Notes under the pieces: generated by a model
The model's database searches: none
What the model saw: the letters and a program-made list of their open reading frames with translations, nothing else
What the model was told of the DNA's origin: nothing
Shown here: one piece after another, positions 49,272 to 60,921 of the stretch
Position numbering within the stretch: position 1 is the stretch's first letter
Layout: each line of letters opens with the position of its first letter
Position numbers and translations under genes: made by a program
Origin: Steinernema hermaphroditum
Taxonomy: Eukaryota > Nematoda > Chromadorea > Rhabditida > Steinernematidae
DNA length: 64,000 bases
Direction of reading: 5' to 3'
Assembly: GCA_030435675.1 (NCBI GenBank)
Contig: CM059623.1
Coordinates: forward strand, 8,396,012-8,460,011

Positions 49272-51215
49272 ATTGTATTCGTCAAAAATCTCTCGCAAAG
49301 CTCCCGCCACGAAAATTTTGCGCGCGCATTTCACGCGCCAAAAAGTGCTCAAGAAATGCTCAAAATCATAGTAATCCGATTTTTTCTCGTTTCTGACGCG
49401 ATTTCTCCAAATTTCATTAACGGACGGTTGCTCAGCAGACTCTGGCGCGTCGAATGAACCCTGGCTCGGCTGCCAGTATGCTTTCCTCGCAGAGTTATTA
49501 GAATGACCATTAGTTTGCAATTGAGAGTTGAACAGTTAGCTACAGATTCATATGTTGGAGATGTCCTAGATCACAGGAGGATCCATGTACGACATAGTGA
49601 TGGGCAGCTAATCCATCATATTCTTAGAAATCCACAGCTTACGATTCAAGGTGCCATTATCCACCATTGATCCTAATAACTCTGCGAGGAAAGCATACTG
49701 GCAGTCGAGCCAGGGCTCATTCGACGCGCCAGAGTCTGCTGAGCAACCGTCCGTTAATGGAATTTGGAGAAATCGCGTCAGAAACGAAAAAAAATCGGAT
49801 TACTACAGGGTTATCGGAAAGTTCTGGAACATTTTTTGCAATGCTAATTTTCACAATTTTTCGGAGTTTTTGCGCGTATTGCTCGTTATGTTCGTGTTGC
49901 GCGACCCTTTTTACCCTATATTCGCTGTCAATTATGCTGTATTTGCTGTTATTCAGGGTAAAAATGGTCTCCGAAAGTGTGCGTTCCGCGATCGTTGAGC
50001 TCCATTGCGGCGGAAGGTCGAATCCCGAGATTTGCAAGACCCTCAAACTTCGCCGAGATGCCGTCAAACGCGTGCTGGACCGATTCTGGGTAACTGGCGA
50101 CGTCAAGGACCGTCCCCGAAGCGAAAGAGAAAGGACTGCAAGAACTCCACAAGTCCGAGAGGCCGTTCGGAAGATGATCAAGCGCAATCCCCACCGATCC
50201 ATCATGAAGCTGGCCAAGACGTACAAAATCGGCTACGCATCGATGTACAAGCTTGTCACCGAGGATCTGCATTTCAAGAGCTACAAAATAAGCCGCGGAC
50301 ACCTGCTAACCGATGCGAAAAAGGCCGAACGGCTTCAGAAGTGCAAGAAGCTGAGAGCTGAGAGCCGCGGGTCCGGATTCGCCAATGTGGTCTTATCCGA
50401 TGAGAAGATTTTTACCATCTAAGCGGTCCACAACTCCCAGAATCACTGTTACCTGCTGCAGAAAGGCTCCTCGCGTACGAAGCACGCTAAAACAAGCCAT
50501 TTCCCAAATTCTGTGATGGTTTGGGGCGAAATCTGCGCAACTAGAAAAATTTTCCCGGTTTTCGTTGAAAAAGGTGCGGAAATGGACTCTCAGGTGTAGC
50601 AATAAGAGATCTTGGTGAAGCTTCTGATTCTCTGGACCGAAAAACACTTATAGGACCACGGACGGGTATTTCAGCATGACTGGGCACCGGCCCATGGATC
50701 CAAATCAACGATGAGCTTCTTGGAAGACCAAATCCCGTGGCTTTGGGAAAAGTCAGTTTGGCCCTCAAACTCGCCGGATTTAAAACCGATGGACCACGCG
50801 ATTTGGTCAATTTTGGAGGAAAAGGCCTGCCGAAGAAGACACGCCACCGTGGACGACCTGAAGCGCGATCTCCGGGCCGCTTGGGAAGAAATCAGTGTGG
50901 AAACACCCGCGGCGATCGTCGAAAATTTCAAGAAGCCAGTGAAGGCCTTCTATCGACGCTAGAGGAGGCCATTTTGAATGAAATTCACGTTTTATGTGTA
51001 ATTAAGCGTGCTGAATAACGTAGTATTGTTCATTTTTGGAGTTAAAATGGTTTTGTTTGGGAAAAATTGTGTTTTTCACGTTCCAGAACTTTCCGATAAC
51101 CCTGTATGATTTTGAGCATTTCCCATTGTAAACTTTTTGGCGCGTGAAATGCGCGCGCAAAATTTTCGTGGCAGGAGCCCTCTCCTTTTTTGCGAGAGAT
51201 TTTTGACGAATACAA
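49272..51215. repeat. Inverted repeat split by a mariner-type insertion
   Basis: The left arm (about 49272-49500) is the inverse of a right arm made of about 49664-49805 plus about 51105-51215. The right arm is interrupted exactly at a TA by the element at 49806-51104. Removing that element restores continuity with the left arm. Confidence 0.75.
49806..51104 (+). mobile_element. Mariner-type (DD37D, maT-like) transposon, inactive
   Basis: A 1299-bp element with terminal inverted repeats CAGGGTTATCGGAAAGTTCT and their inverse, flanked by TA at 49804-49805 and 51105-51106. The transposase is at 49964-50962, starting MVSESVRSAIVELHCGG with a helix-turn-helix. The catalytic positions are LSDEKIFTI, FQHDWAPAHG and SPDLKPMDHAIW, with 37 residues between the second and third Asp. 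Stop codons near 50420 and 50598 break the frame. Confidence 0.88.
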
Positions 51216-52540
51216 TAGAAGCTCGATTTCTCTGCGCCTGTGGCGTTTCGTCGAAATCCGTCAAATACAAGTTGTTCGCTAGTGACCAGAGTAGGGTTGT
51301 CGAATCGAATCGAATCGAATAATTCGTGTTTTTACGAATATCGAATATATCAAAAATCCCAAAAATTTGACTTTTTTCGGTCATTTTTCGACCTCTTTTT
51401 TAATTTTTCTCGACACTCAGGACATTAGAACGAAATTCATATGTTGAAGTTGTGCGCCGTTGTCTCCTGAACATTTTGCGCACCGAACGGCCACGAGGCA
51501 CGTAAGATTGAGAAAGTTATTTCGCTTGTAAGCTAGGTGATTTTGAGCTAACATGGAAGTGTCAGAAAGTCAGAACTTCGACCAATTTTCGAACGGTTTT
51601 GCATTCCATATAGTAAGAAAAACGACACCACAAAGACAATTTGTTCGGGTAGTCGCATGAAGTTGGCCCTGGTTGAGCACTAACATTGAGCTTCATCGAT
51701 GTACGCTTCTGCGTCTTCGAGAAGCCCTGAAAGTGTGCGCCTACAGTGCTAGAGTCAGATAGAGCAGCTAGGCGATTCGCCGACCGGCCTTCTGAAATCA
51801 GTCGAAAATTTAGAAAACTCGATGAAATCGCCACAAAACGCGATAACAGAGATATAAAACGGTGTTCCCATGAGATAATCACTTGCGAGCGCACAAATTT
51901 GAAAGCGCTCCGCAAAATGCGACAAAGACTATCAAAAACTATGTGAAACAGGAAAAAACAATTAAAATTAGTGATATCAAGCGTATAGTAACTCGTTCCC
52001 ACTGCATTCGCGGAAAAGCAGCATGAAATCCAGCTAAAAACGGTCCAGCGTAAGCTGAAGACGCAGCCGCGTCCGTTTTGACGCGCGATTTTTGCGTGCG
52101 TTTTTTTCCATATCGAGCGTCTAGACGCGCGTCAAGACGCGCGGACGCAGAGGGCGAGTATGAACGCAGCTACTAATGGAATGCGTGGTGCTGATCATTT
52201 TGCGGACAAAACGGGCACTGTTACCGATCATAATCGGTGCAAATCTGAAGATACGAGTAACTGAAGATCTGGCAAGACCGGTGTCCTAACGTGTACTACT
52301 CGGCCGCGGACGGAAAAATGAGCCATTTGACACACCGTGACCGCCTGAACTTGCCGTCCATCTCAGATCAAGGAAGTGTAAGCGGGTTATTAGGGCATGT
52401 TTTCGTGCTATAATTCGGGAAAATTTTTTATCCTAAATTGCAATAACCTTTTTCGTTTCAGTCAAGTGATCTCGATTTGGCATCGGAGCTTATCGGTGAC
52501 TCTTGGCTGCGTACAAATTTGGTTTACGGTATTCTCCAAA
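51216..52540. other. Repeat-rich region without a supported gene
   Basis: About 1.3 kb. It contains a short GAATC tandem run near 51300 and a self-complementary GC-rich stretch around 52060-52150 built from CGCGTC and GACGCG words. Nothing coding is supported. Confidence 0.45.
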
Positions 52541-54765
52541 ATGGACAACAGCCCGGAGACACCTCGCGTTGAGCACGAGAACGCTATGGACATGCTTCTC
52601 TCCGTCGTGGCGAGGCTCAACGTCCAACACGAGCTCATTGCGGATTGGATTCACCGCTTGAATCGCGTAGATTCGGAAGATCCCGTTCTCATGGGTGTAA
52701 TAGTAGATATGAAGGCACGAAACGTTCTGTTGCGCAAGGCTGATGCGAAGCCAGAATTTTTTACGTTTTTCGACAATTATCGTGAAGCCGAACCGGACTT
52801 GCCGTTCGCGCAATGTGTCTCCGAAGCTTTGAAGAAGTTCAACGAGCTGGAAGCTACTCGCCCTCGTGCTGTAGCTTCATATGCAGGTCGCAAACGGCCC
52901 TTTCGCCCGGGCGACAGTCGTGAGTCCGGACTCGTACACCAGCTCTCGCAGCAAGTTTATGCCATCTAACAATAGCTCAGCCATAGTCAAGGATATCCGG
53001 GCGTTGCGCCAAGGCATCAGAGGCCTCCTGGACCGCCCTTTTGTTTCTTCTGCAAAGGATACGGCCACTACGCCCGGCAATGCCCTCAAGGCTGTGCAAG
53101 ACGTCAATGATCAGGAACGCCCTGCGAATCAGCACGTAATAGGTAAGTTAAGGGTTCATATACAATTGTGGAAAAATTTGTATCCCCCCGGTGGCTTTTG
53201 AGCGTGATTCAATCGGGTTATGCTCTACCTTTTCGCCCTGGGGTTGTTATTTCGGGCTTTATGAAACCGAACGCCCATTCAGCCGTAAGGGAATCCACCT
53301 TCGTAACTAGCGAGATGGAATCTCTGCTATTATCAGGTGCTATAAGTTTAGTTTCCCGCAAGCCCAGGGTTGTTAGCCCCTTGGGAGTTGTTCATAATGA
53401 GTCATCTAACAAGATGCGATTGGTTGTTGATTTATCTTGGCTAAATCAGTTTCTTGAGGAGAAGACGATTGTTTTTGAACGTTTGGAGACAATATCAGCG
53501 TTACTCCCGCTAGGTGGGTATCTAGCTTCATATGATATGCGAAGTGGATACCATCACGTTCTAGGGATGACAGATAATTTTTAGGAGTTCGATGGGGTGG
53601 TAGCTACTATGTTTTTAATGTCCTACCCTTCGGTCTTTGTTCTGCCTCCATGATTTTTTAAAAATTGTTCCGCCCTTTGTTAGAACATTGGCGCGCAGAT
53701 GACATATTATGTGAATTGTACTTGGATGATGGGCTCGTTTTTGCGGACACATACGATCGGTGCCAAAAGTATGTAACCAGGATCAGGAGGGATCTTGCAG
53801 AGGCCGGAGTCGTCATCGCGGACGAAAAGTGCATATGGGAACCGGTCCAGCGCCTAACATGGTTAGGTATCGATCTAGGTGGAGGTGGTGTTCGTATCTC
53901 GGAAAAGCGCATAAATCGCCTCATTGATAAGGTGGATTCTGTGCCAAACACAATCGCACTGTCCAAACTAGATCGAATGCAGCTCGCCGGCTCCTTTGCG
54001 TCAGCTGGCTACGTTTTTGGCCCAGCTGCACAGCTGAAGGGTCGCAGCTTGCACAGTGTTTTACTCGATATGAAAGAGTTGCCAAAGCGAGCGGACAGAA
54101 TGCTGTCCCTTGGTGAGCGAGTAGATTTACCATGGTGGCGATCTAATCTTAGAGCTAGGAACTGGCGCCCTTTCAAGCGCGTTTTTAATTCTCGTAGAAT
54201 AGCTACGGATGCTTCTGCGACGGCGGCTGGGGTAGATATTTGGAATGAGGATGGTTCAGCTTCCCGTTCGGGAATTAATTTCACTCCAGAAGACCGATCT
54301 GAGTCCAGCACGAGTCCAGCATGCTTCTGCGACGGCGGCTGGGGTAGATATTTGGAATGAGGATGGTTCAGCTTCCCGTTCGGGAATTAATTTCACTCCA
54401 GAAGACCGATCTGAGTCCAGCACTTTCAGAGAAGTGGCTGCAGTTCTATTCGGTCTTCAGGTGTTCAAAAGCGAGCTCGGAAACGCCCAAGTCATCGTTC
54501 AGATTGATAACAAGGGTGCTGCCAGCGTCATCGAAAAAGGTAGCGCAAATTCAAAACTGCAGCAGCTGGCTTCCCGGATTTTCGATCTCGCCGAGTCAAT
54601 CGGATCCGAGAGTAGGCCCGTTTGGATTCCGAGAGACGAAAATACTTTAGCAGATGAAGCCAGCCGCCTTCTCGATCGTGATGATTGCCGCATTCAGCCC
54701 GAATTTTTTTAATTGTGTTGCGTTCGATGGGGTATCCATCTATTGACGCTTTCGCCAACAGTATA
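52541..54765 (+). mobile_element. Degenerate DIRS/PAT-like tyrosine-recombinase retrotransposon
   Basis: Gag-like frame 52541-52969 continues, past two stops in the same frame, into a zinc knuckle (CFFCKGYGHYARQC) near 53040-53090. The reverse transcriptase follows with SPRWLLSVIQSGYALPF, MRLVVDLSWLN, LPFGLCSAS and the catalytic YLDDG near 53720, then RNase H with ATDASATAAG and QIDNKGA. After it comes MGYPSIDAFA, as in DIRS elements, which use a tyrosine recombinase rather than an integrase. Several stops and frameshifts and a 112-bp tandem duplication in RNase H show it is dead. Confidence 0.75.
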
Positions 54766-55825
54766 GTCGCATTAAAAAATTGGTGGCAAACGCCAACATG
54801 GCGTGTGATCTTCCATTTTACAATGGGAAATCGTGGAATTTGCAGATTGTCTGCAAGTTTGGGCACTTTTGACAGGGATATCACGCGAATCTCAAAATTC
54901 TACAAGCAAATTAATATTCCCTGGTTAATTTCGAGTCGATTAAGCCCAAAATTGTCGAAATTGAACGTGTGCACGAGAAGTGATGTTCTTTTTTATCTCC
55001 GGATGCCGCGATAGCAGAGTTCAGTCCCTGTTTTTGAGGTTGTTCCTCTCTTTAACTCCATGTCCGCGGGCTTTCTGGCCAAGAACTGAATGCAACCAAG
55101 GATTATCAACAACATAGAACAAGATAAGTACAAATCATTCATCAGAAAGATCAGAATCACTATCAGACTCAGGGATACGGTAGTCAATACCGGAGAAAGA
55201 GGAGCTATGTAAATCTAGATATGCTTGTTCAACCTTTCTAGTTTGCTCGAAAATGTTTCTAAAAAAACTGGGCGGTGTTGTTTCAAAACTTGTTCGCATG
55301 TGAGCCATGACAGTATGGATTTTGTCCTTATGTTTCGTTTTTTTACGGGTGTACTCTTTGGCATGTGCCCAGAACATCTCGATCGGATTGAGATCACAGT
55401 GGTACGGAGGAAGTCTTAACAGTTCCACTCCTGACTCTCTACACCTCTCGTCGACGAACCGTGATATGAAAGAATCTTGGACATGGAGTTAAAGAGAGGA
55501 ACAACCTCAAAAACAGGGACTGAACTCTGCTATCGTGGCATCCGGAGATAAAAAAGAACATCACTTCTCGTGCACACGTTCAATTTTGACAATTTTGGGC
55601 TTAATCGACTCGAAATTAACCAGGGAATATTGATTTGCTTGTAGAATTTTGAGATTCGCGTGATATCCCTGTCAAAAGTGCCCAAACTTGCAGACGATCT
55701 GCAAATTTCACGATTTCCCATTGTAAAATGGAAGACCACACGCCATGCTGGCGTTGCGCGCGCAAAAAAGGCGTTGTGGGACCAAATCGAAAAAATGCCA
55801 CCAATTTTTTAATGCGACTATAGGA
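54766..55825 (-). mobile_element. Inverted-repeat DNA transposon with transposase remnant
   Basis: Arms at about 54766-55035 and 55500-55825 are near-identical inverses. The interior minus strand (about 55135-55470) encodes the C-terminal part of a DDE transposase of Tc1/mariner/IS630 type, with LRLPPYHCDLNPIEMFWAHA including the third catalytic acidic residue. The N-terminal catalytic part is missing. It sits immediately after, or within, the DIRS-like element. A piece of its inner arm recurs at about 58938-59000. Confidence 0.65.
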
Positions 55826-55936
55826 ACGCTCTTTGTCCGCGATTTCTTTCGCGTCTTCCGGATGTAAACTCAGAAGGAGTAGACGCATTCGCGTCCTCCT
55901 GGGAAGGAGAATTTATTTGGGCAGTGCCGCCTCCCA

Positions 55937-56358
55937 AAACCAAAATTTCACGGGTAGCCACGATTTTCATTTTTTTTCACTTTTTTTGCCATTTTCACCC
56001 ATGGATCGTCATGGGTAGTCGTGGGTAGCCTCTAGAACGTCATGGACCGTCATGGGTAGCCTTTGAAACGTCATGGGTAGTCATGGGTAGCCTTTGGAAC
56101 ATCATGGGTAGCCTCAGGAACGTCATGGGTAGCCTCAGGAACGTCATGGATAGCCTCTGAAACGACACGAGTAGTCATGGATGGTCATGGGTCGTCATGG
56201 GTAGCCTCTGGATCGTCATGGGTAGCCTCTGGAACGACATGGGTAGCCTCTGGAACGACACGAGTAGTCATGGATGGTCATGGGTCGTCATGGGTAGCCT
56301 CTGGAACGTCATGGATCGTCATGGGTATCCTCTAGAACGTCATGGATAGTCATGGGTA
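55937..56358. repeat. 21-bp minisatellite, block 1
   Basis: Tandem variants of GTCATGGGTAGCCTCTAGAAC, about 21 bp, with irregular higher-order arrangement. The unit equals seven codons, so the minus strand reads as EATHDVP-like peptide repeats. There is no sign that it is translated. Confidence 0.85.
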
Positions 56359-56642
56359 TGTCGTGTCCGAAGTACGGCATATTCTCGTATTTCCCCTCCG
56401 GTGATATGTGATCCCCTTGCAACATGTTAGTCTTATCATAAGCATGTATTACAAGGATAATACGTGGTGTAGCGGAAGCATAACGAGGGGAGAGGAGAGG
56501 GAGATAAGGCAGGCTGGTTTTAGGGAGGCAGCGCGGGGCGACCGCTTAAGGATGAGGCTGCAGGGCAGACTGCCGCGGGCAGCGAGCGGGCCGCGCGGGC
56601 AGAGGCGCGCATGGGACGGGAGCGCGGGGCCACGCCCCGACA
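56359..56642. mobile_element. Long terminal repeat, copy 1 (284 bp)
   Basis: Starts TGTCG and ends CGACA, the short inverted TG...CA termini of LTRs, and has exactly the length of copy 2 with only a few mismatches. It lies in minisatellite on its left and is followed by TACCCCCTCCACAATCAG on its right. Confidence 0.7.
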
Positions 56643-58998
56643 TACCCCCTCCACAATCAGCGCCGACCCGGCGCTCAAAAGGCGGCTCACGTCTATTATT
56701 ACAAAACATGATGGGTCGTTGGCACAGGTGTAAGATTAGGAAGATAAAACGTGATAATCGTTAAAGGTTATGCACATAGTGAGCGAACGGTTCCTGTTAG
56801 TCGTTGCCGGGACTGTCGGAAAGATCTCGGGATGGTGTCCTCTCGTCCTGGCGCCATGGATTGGCGAGGTGCCAACCAACAGTGCGCGGCGGTGAAGATG
56901 TGGAGTCAATCGATGGACAGGCAATAAGGGGATAAGACGATGCATCAGACGGGCCAAATAAGGTTACAGTAAGGGTGGACTGCTCAGGAAGAATAGGGCC
57001 ACGCTTCGGTGTGGTGGCCGAATGGCTGATACTGGGGCCGCGGTTGCTGCTCTCTCTTCCCTCTCTTCTTCCTCTTTTGGGTACGGCAGCTGGATAATCT
57101 TGCGGAGTAAGTGTAGCGTAGGATTACTTGATAAGTAGAGTATGTAACTTTCTTCGTCGACTTCTTGACAGGCTATTGCTGGCTGTCAGCACCCACCTTT
57201 CCTTCAGAAAAGGTTTCGGGGTTCTTCGTGGTTTTCTCGGAATCTTTCGGAATGGTGTCCGAAGATAATTCTGTATGTGATCACGGAGTTTCTGTCGAAA
57301 GCTTTTGTGAGTTTACGATGTTGCTCCTCGGGGTGGTTGGCCTGCTCGATGAGTCTTCGTACTTGATCTTCTTTTGGAGGTGTGAATTGCGGTTTCTCAA
57401 TTGTGTGCGGTGGTGTAGCGGTTTTTGGTGGCGATCGAGGTGGTGGAGGTCGCGATGGAGGCTTTTTCTGTGTGTCTGTCCTCGCGTTATTCTCGGTGGT
57501 CCTCTGGCCGAGCGGACGGTCTTCCGCTCTCTTCGGTGGGCTCTCCGGTGGTGTAGCGGTTGTTGGTGGTTCCGGAGGCGATTGGGTTGGCCTTCCGGGT
57601 GAGGGCCAGAGTGTGCGCCTGGGTACGAAAGGGTTTGTTGACGGTTTCGGCGACGGAGGTCGCTGAGGTGGCTTCTTCGGAGCCGGGAGGTCCAAAGGTT
57701 CTTGTGGGGTCCTTTGGAGTGTTCGCTGGGATGCGAAAGGGTTCGCCGGAGTCGGTGGCGAAGGAGGTCGCGAAGCTGGTTTCTTCGGGGCCGAGTCTTC
57801 TCGCTTCTTATCCGGAGTCCTCGGGGGAATCGGGGAGAAGCTGGGTCGCGAAGGGATGAGGAGCGATGGTGCTTCGCGGCTGGCGAAGGCGGTCGCTGTC
57901 GAGCTCGGGACGAGCGAATGGGCTGCTGGAAAGAGTTTCTTCTCGAACGGGACTCTCTCTTGATTTCTTGCGCAGCTTCTTCGTAAGGTGGTGGTAGTTT
58001 CGGCGGCGGTGGTCGTGGCGGAGACTTCTTAGTCGACGTTGGTGGAATCGTAGGGATGTTCAATTATCGTTAGTCGTCTGGTTCCAGCGGGAACTTCCGA
58101 AAATTGCTTCGTGTTGCGCAATAGCTACCGTAGTTGCGCTCGGTTGCGCAATGCTCATTTGCATAATCGGCTTTGCGTTGCGCCATCGCACTCGTAATTG
58201 CGTCTGGCCGTAGGACTGCATGCCGCAAGTTGCCATTTCGAAATTGCCTTCGGAGTTTCGTCGAGGTCCATGGCATTAATGATGTATGACGGCAGTCGGA
58301 GTCCTTTCAAAGTTGCGACGAAAGTAGCCTTCGTTATCGGTTTTCGATAAAGGATTGCGCAACCGATGTTTCTGCGCGGCAACTTTCGTATAGTGGTCGT
58401 CGGCTCGGCGTCCTCGGCTACCGTATGCCAAACACGGTTTCTGGTGTTCATCTCGTTCTATCAGCAGTGGAAATAGGGGAACGGAATATGGAATATGGGC
58501 TGTCAATATGCGCTCATAGCATACAATAGGTGTGTGCACACACATGACTGATCAAATATAGTAACAATAGAAGTAAATGTGAGGAATTGGACGTTTTAGT
58601 GGAGCGGCTTTAACTTTCCTCCCCACGACTCGTTCGTCATAATGGGGTTCGGAACTTTGGGTCCGATACGCAATAGGTGCGCAGTGGGTGATGATGAAAG
58701 TCTCCGGAGATGAGATGGGAGAGTTTCTAGTTGTCGTCCTTCTTCTCTAGCTCTGCACTCCGACTCGTCATGCCTTTGGGGTTTGAAGCCTCCTTCTCTT
58801 TTCTAACTGCTCGATGCTGCTCTTCCAGGTCAGCAGAAAGCGGAAGGGCGTTCCCAGGTAGTAAGTAGTAGTAATAAGTTCGTGAATGTGACAGCCAAAA
58901 TAATAAGGTCGTTTGGTCGAACATTTGAGGATCAGTCGAACAACCTCAAAAACAGGGACTGAACTCTGCTATCGCGGCATCCGGAGATAAAAAAGAAC
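56643..58998. other. Region between LTR copies with proline-rich frames
   Basis: Overlapping frames occur on both strands. The most protein-like is on the minus strand (57204-57695 and upstream), Pro/Thr/Lys-rich with internal imperfect repeats. A second minus-strand frame at 58155-58451 (start MNTRNRVWHTVAEDAE) and TTGCGCAA-type motifs at 58110-58160 follow. No protease, reverse transcriptase or integrase was recognised, so if this is an LTR-element interior it is non-autonomous. A transposon-arm fragment ends the interval. Confidence 0.35.
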
Positions 58999-59134
58999 AT
59001 GGTCATGGGTCGTCATGGGTAGCCTCTGGAACGACACGAGTAGTCATGGATGGTCATGGGTCGTCATGGGTAGCCTCTGGAACGTCATGGATCGTCATGG
59101 GTATCCTCTAGAACGTCATGGATAGTCATGGGTA
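58999..59134. repeat. Minisatellite block 2, duplicate of block 1 flank
   Basis: Nearly identical, unit for unit, to the last part of block 1 before LTR copy 1, indicating a segmental duplication of minisatellite plus LTR. Confidence 0.75.
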
Positions 59135-59418
59135 TGTCGTGTCCGAAGTACGGCATATTCTCGTATTTCCCCTCCGGTGATATGTGATCCCCTTGCAACA
59201 TGTTAGTCTTATCATAAGCATGTATTACAAGGATAATACGTGGTGTAGCGGAAGCATAACGAGGGGAGAGGAGAGGGAGATAAGGCAGGCTGGTTTTAGG
59301 GAGGCAGCGCGGGGCGACCGCTTAAGGGTGAGGCTGCAGGGCAGACTGCCGCGGGCAGCGAGCGGGCCGCGCGGGCAGAGGCGCGCATGGGACGGGAACG
59401 CGGGGCCACGCCCCGACA
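59135..59418. mobile_element. Long terminal repeat, copy 2 (284 bp), inserted in minisatellite
   Basis: TGTCG...CGACA ends. It is flanked by GGTA on both sides; removing the LTR and one GGTA recreates the minisatellite unit TCATGGGTAGCCTC. This is a 4-bp target duplication of an LTR retrotransposon. Confidence 0.78.
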
Positions 59419-59995
59419 GGTAGCCTCTTTAACGTCGTGGGTAGCCTCTGGAACGCCATGGAGAGCTCATGGATGAGTGGGAAAACATGGGTTAGGGTGA
59501 TCGTGGCAGGACCCAATTCATGGGTAGCCACAATTTTCACTTTTTTTTTGCCATTTTCACCCATGGATCGTCATGGGTAGCCTCTGAAACGCCACGAGTA
59601 ATCATTGAATGGTCATGGGTCGTCATGGGTAGCCTCTAGATAGTCATGGGTAGCCTCTAGAACGGCATGGGTAGCCTTTGGAACGGCATGGGTAGCCTCA
59701 GGAACGTCATGGGTAGCCTCTAGAACGTCATGGGTAGCCTCTAGAAGGGCATGGGTAGCCTTTAGATCGTCAAGGATAGTCATGGGTAGCCTCAGGAACG
59801 TCATGGGTAGCCTCTAGAACGTCATGGGTAGCCTTTGGAACGTCATGGGTAGCCTTTGGAACGTCATGGGTAGCCTTTGGAACGTCATGGGTAGCCTTTG
59901 GAACGTCATGGGTAGCCTCAGGAACGTCATGGGTAGCCTCTAGATAGTCATGGGTAGCCTCTAGAACGTCATGGATCGTCATGGGTAGCCTACCG
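59419..59995. repeat. 21-bp minisatellite, block 3
   Basis: Continues the same GTCATGGGTAGCCTC(T/A)GAAC unit. A more homogeneous run of GTCATGGGTAGCCTTTGGAAC is present at about 59800-59920. It is interrupted near 59460-59560 by non-repeat sequence. Confidence 0.85.
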
Positions 59996-60539
59996 CTAAC
60001 AAGGCACAGATCCTTAGGGTTTTGAATGGAGCACGCTTTTTTTCGAAAATATTTTTTTTCTTTTTTTCCAATTTTTTCCTCAAAAATCTGTTCAATAGAA
60101 ATCACGCAGTTTTTCACGCTCTACAATATGCACTAAAAACTAACCGCGCAAGATTTTTTCCTGCAAAAAAATTTTTCGATTTTTTTTCAAATTTGACAAA
60201 ATCTTAGTTAGTTTAGTTACCTCCCTAAGGATCATTACCCCAAAATTTCATCCAAAACGCAAACCACACCCCCTAAAGCCCCCCTCCAAACCGTACAAAA
60301 ATTCAAAACACCCCACAATACAATTTCACAACAATTCCATGGTAGCCATCACACATGTTCTTCCCGACTTTGTGGTCGGGAGAATCATGGCTATGGTTCG
60401 TAAAAGATTCCATTTGTGTAGTCCGAGGTACAGCGCTGTTTACACCATCGACATACGAGCATTCCGTGTTTAACGAGCCCCTGTTTAACGAGTAAGTTCG
60501 GTTTTCGCGGTGCGTATCAACGAAAACCGACGGAGAGTT
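59996..60539. other. Low-complexity region without a gene
   Basis: Contains T-rich runs around 60040-60190, then AC-rich sequence. A short GTTTAACGAG direct repeat is seen near 60468-60492. Nothing coding recognised. Confidence 0.45.
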
Positions 60540-60921
60540 TCCTTATCTTCCTCTACAAGTTCACTCGTAATTTGTGGAAATTACTCTTTTGTGGTTAGCT
60601 CCCTCCCATCCCGTCCCTAGTTCATGTTTGGGCTACATGCAGTGTTATAGATCCGTTCGACGAGTTCGACAAAGATAGTCCCTTCGTGCCACCCGAAGTA
60701 ACGAAATGTTTGCTGAAGACACTCGAAGCCTCCCGGGAAAAGTCCACTATGGCTCGATACCAGGCGGCGGTCCACAAATTCCACAAGTGGAGGGAGCGAG
60801 ACGAAGACCCGCCATCGAAAGCTGAAATCTTGGCGTATCTGGGTTCCTGCTTAACCAGTCTAGCTCTCTTTCTGTCGTCCAAGCCGCGCCGTGTGGAAAA
60901 CGTTTTGAACTCACTGTTCTG
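60540..60921 (+). mobile_element. Tyrosine-recombinase fragment (DIRS/PAT type)
   Basis: The plus strand encodes FVPPEVTKCLLKTLEASREK then STMARYQAAVHKFHKW, which resembles the N-terminal core-binding domain of tyrosine recombinases from DIRS-like elements. The catalytic R-H-R-Y part is not present. The preceding segment (60540-60600) is shared with 48921-48976. Confidence 0.55.

Noticed and set aside
57281..58063. 260-codon Arg/Pro/Ser-rich minus-strand frame
   Set aside because: Overlaps a more balanced proline-rich frame; composition suggests an off-frame reading of the same repeats.
55937..59995. Minisatellite as a CRISPR array or a coding EATHD-repeat protein
   Set aside because: Units are contiguous with no spacers, the genome is eukaryotic, and the repeat peptide has no start, splice or flanking coding context.
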